The translations under genes and the position numbers were made by a program. From Isoetes taiwanensis (lineage: Eukaryota; Streptophyta; Lycopodiopsida; Isoetales; Isoetaceae), in contig JAJEKV010000084.1 of the NCBI GenBank assembly GCA_021234155.1, positions 3,847,702 to 3,911,701 on the forward strand: a stretch of 64,000 bases of DNA. Reading direction: 5' to 3'. The notes under the pieces are model-generated. The model saw nothing but the letters and a program-made list of their open reading frames with translations. It was not told where the DNA came from and did not search any database. Numbering within the stretch: position 1 is the stretch's first letter; each line of letters begins with the position of its first letter. Positions 61,740 to 64,000 of this stretch are shown piece by piece.

Positions 61740-63462
61740 AAAACTTTAGAATATTTTGGATGCCTTTTCTTTAGCTTCAGGATGCTTGCTTAACTGGTCG
61801 AAGTGCTCGGCCATGTGGGTACTGGAGGAACCTCCTCCTGCGTGGTTGAGTCAGTTTCCCTGGGCTCTAACACCGCCACACACGGCTGCCAAACTGTTAG
61901 GCATACCATTTGGCTTGGACATTAATGCTAGGGCAATTTGGGCGGAGACATTACAGAATCTTAAGCAAAGATTTGAATTGGTGGAGGGAAGTAAACTCAC
62001 CATGGTCGGTAGGATTACGGTAGCCAAGTCGGTCTTCAGTAGCACTCATATTTACGAAGCCTCCTGCATACTTGCACCAGAAAGTGTGGTTAAGGAGTTG
62101 GATGACACCATTCGCAATTTTGTTTGGGGAGGGAATGAGGAGGGGGCTACAGTGAAGGTCGCATGGTGGAAGTGTGTAAGGCCCCCCATGACAGTGGGGT
62201 TTGGGTATGCTTGATGTGTCGTTGCACACGAAAGGTGCCGGTGTCGAAATTCATCCGGCAAGTTGTTGCGTGAGCAAATGATCCCCTGTGTTTGGCTCTG
62301 TTAGCACGGTCACTTCGTCACTCTATTGTGTTTAGGAAGCCGCCTATTATTCTCTCGGTTGTCGGGGCTCTGTTTGAGGATTTGCGGCCATTCCCTCATG
62401 CTTCACCTTTTCTTAAGGGTCTCCCCAAGGCACGGAAGGTGGTCAAGGTTCTCTTTTCATTGGACCCTAGCAGATGTATGGTAGCCTCATCGCCCTTTCT
62501 CTGGGTACCCTTGGACTCTGCATCTCCCTTGGCCTCTTCCTTACACCCAGTGCATTTCGGCCCAGATGGATTGCTGCGGGGGGTAACATCCATCCGCGGA
62601 TCGGTATTGGGAAGGTCATCCGGCGCCATGGGAGTTTTTAGGAGAGATTTGGCTCACGGTGGGACATACCTGACTTGGGCGAATTGCCAATGCTATTCCA
62701 TTGCGCTTGTCTTCTCAAGTCAATCGGCTTTGGAAGTCGATAGTGGACTTGATGCATCTCAGTTTGTAGCATCGGCCTATGGGCTCCTAGCGCTTCAGGA
62801 CACGTTGCCGCCTTCGGATAAGTGGTCACTTAAGCTTCCAGGGAGTAAGTGGCCCGCCATGTGGAAGTGGGCGGGAATACATTGCCTCCTCCTAAAAATC
62901 CGCACCCTTTTGTGGCGCATCTTGCACCGTAGCCTCGGGGTGAATGTCCGAGTCCACGTGTTCAAGCCTCGTGTAGCTTTAAACATGCCCTTTATGTGGG
63001 AGGCGACGTGAGACCATTGAGCACCTTTGCTTTGTCCTATGCACGAGGTAGGGGCACTTGGTCCCGGGTGAGAGCCCTCTTTGGGACTTCATTATGCGGT
63101 CGAAGATTCTCTTGGGAGTCCTTCCTAGCAGGTGGGGCGTGTTTAAGCGGCGCTTCATTTATGCGAGCTTGGCTTTTGTGGCTGATTTGGAAAAAGACGG
63201 AGCCGAAGGTCTTTCGAATCGCAAAGCTTAGCCCTTTTCGGTTGGTTCCGATCTTGAGGCATAAGTTGTGGCAGGCGTACCAAGTCTCAAGCTTGTCTGG
63301 CACAGTTAAGCGGGAAATTTGGTCGACATTCCTACAGATTGTGGATCATGATGGGCGCTTCATTTCTTAGCACCACACTTATCATTGTACTTGATCGCAT
63401 TCTAGTGGTTTAATATATTCTTATATTCTTCAAAAAAAAAAAAAAAAAAAAAAAACTTTAGA
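61740..63462 (+). mobile_element. L1-C, 5'-truncated L1 with target-site duplication
   Basis: AAAAACTTTAGA at 61,740-61,751 is repeated at 63,451-63,462 straight after the poly(A) tail (63,432-63,454, partly shared). About 1.7 kb of the ORF2 3' half lies between them, a typical outcome of incomplete target-primed reverse transcription. Confidence 0.88.
61752..63370 (+). pseudogene. L1-C ORF2, 3' half of RT to C-terminus
   Basis: It starts inside RT after the Y-A-D-D block (D-A-F-S-L-A-S-G-C-L-L-N-W), then K-L-L-G-I-P-F-G, V-G-R-I-T-V-A-K-S, and F-V-W-G-G-N-E-E-G-A. A frameshift near 62,200 leads to a frame of about 240 codons (62,292-63,011) with R-T-L-L-W-R-I-L-H-R-S. Another shift leads to T-I-E-H-L-C-F-V-L-C and W-L-L-W-L-I-W-K-K at the C-terminus. 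No nuclease or catalytic RT residues remain. Confidence 0.85.
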
Positions 63463-64000
63463 TAGCCCTCTAGAAGCTATTGGAAATTCTTTTTAGGGTT
63501 ATGCATGAGTCTGCTATAAGGCGAGATTGTGTCTAAATTTAGTAAGACATTTTCCTAGCATATTCATTTTAAAAAGTGGGTAAAATGAGGGATATGTTGG
63601 AAATGTAAACAGTATGTGTAGCAAATAGGAATGTTAGATAATGTTTTCTATTTTTCTTAACCTTATTATCACCATCGAAAGTGGATAGCATTTCTGTAGT
63701 TCTCGACATTGGAAGGACCAGACTATTATTGTGACGTTCTGCAAGTAGTTCTCGACATTGGAAGGACCAGACTATTATTGTGACGTTCTGCCAGTACTAA
63801 GCAAAACAGGAACAACATTTCTTTTCTAGATTTTAGAACAGATTAAATAATTGTCATTCCATGTCTGTTGTGCATGCTGCATTTGTTGGTATGTTGCAAC
63901 TTGAGTTGCATGAACACTTCTACCTCCTAGTGTTTGTGGCTACTGTAGCAACTGATGTGCACTGAAGGTTCAGACTGTGAAGGGTGGTAAATATTTGTAA
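63463..64000. other. Window end, no gene recognised
   Basis: Apart from the 49-bp duplication, this holds no gene or element that I can support. Confidence 0.45.
63697..63794. repeat. Tandem duplication, 49-bp period
   Basis: Units 63,697-63,745 and 63,746-63,794 (TAGTTCTCGACATTGGAAGG...) differ at about one base near the unit end. Confidence 0.88.

Overview
This window is nuclear DNA from a land plant with a large, repeat-rich genome. The evidence is a 16-exon copine/BONZAI gene with canonical GT-AG introns, L1-type LINEs whose ORF1 has the plant DUF4283-like gag domain, a Ty3/Gypsy-type gag behind a tRNA-iMet primer-binding site, and many MITE-like elements. A second LINE group, of a kind I associate with algae and non-seed plants, makes a fern or another non-flowering plant plausible. 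The species cannot be fixed from the sequence alone.

Layout. 1-2.3 kb: two tandem copies of a composite repeat (TTCTAGAA-rich array, tRNA-like pol III promoter, GTAGGATC repeats), then a palindromic minisatellite. 3.4-5.3 kb: a decayed region with a possible transporter remnant. 5.4-10.9 kb: AT-rich repeat DNA broken by a 5'-truncated non-L1 LINE (about 7.4-9.9 kb). 10.9-26.7 kb: an L1 element (L1-A) split by a 9.3-kb LTR retrotransposon (11,819-21,127) with perfect 5-bp target duplications. 26.7-31.2 kb: more AT-rich repeat, a hairpin Mutator-type MITE and a second non-L1 LINE. 31.9-39.3 kb: the only clearly intact host gene, a minus-strand copine of 567 codons, with a predicted TATA box, a non-coding first exon and a poly(A) signal. 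39.4-45 kb: a MITE, LINE 3' ends and unusual palindrome arrays. 45.9-50.5 kb: a minus-strand L1 (L1-B) with a 17-bp target duplication and an internal deletion. 50.5-53.2 kb: direct repeats, a relic of the first repeat family and a MITE. 54-61 kb: exon-like minus-strand pieces of unidentified gene(s), another MITE and three similar G-box-containing promoter-like segments. 61.75-63.45 kb: a 5'-truncated L1 (L1-C).

The most remarkable item is the LTR element. Between its primer-binding site and its gag it carries three cargo reading frames. The first ends in an unmistakable histone H3 fold (H3 residues about 39-117) behind a coiled coil and a basic stretch. The element has no pol: gag runs straight into a partial LTR, followed by inverted LTR fragments and the 3' LTR. 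Because the outer LTR ends and the 5-bp duplication are intact, the rearranged form itself appears to have integrated, probably using enzymes supplied in trans.

For the copine gene, all 16 coding exons were placed by hand. Phases are compatible across every junction and the sum is 1,704 nt. Almost everything else that looks coding is transposon-derived and broken by stops or frameshifts.
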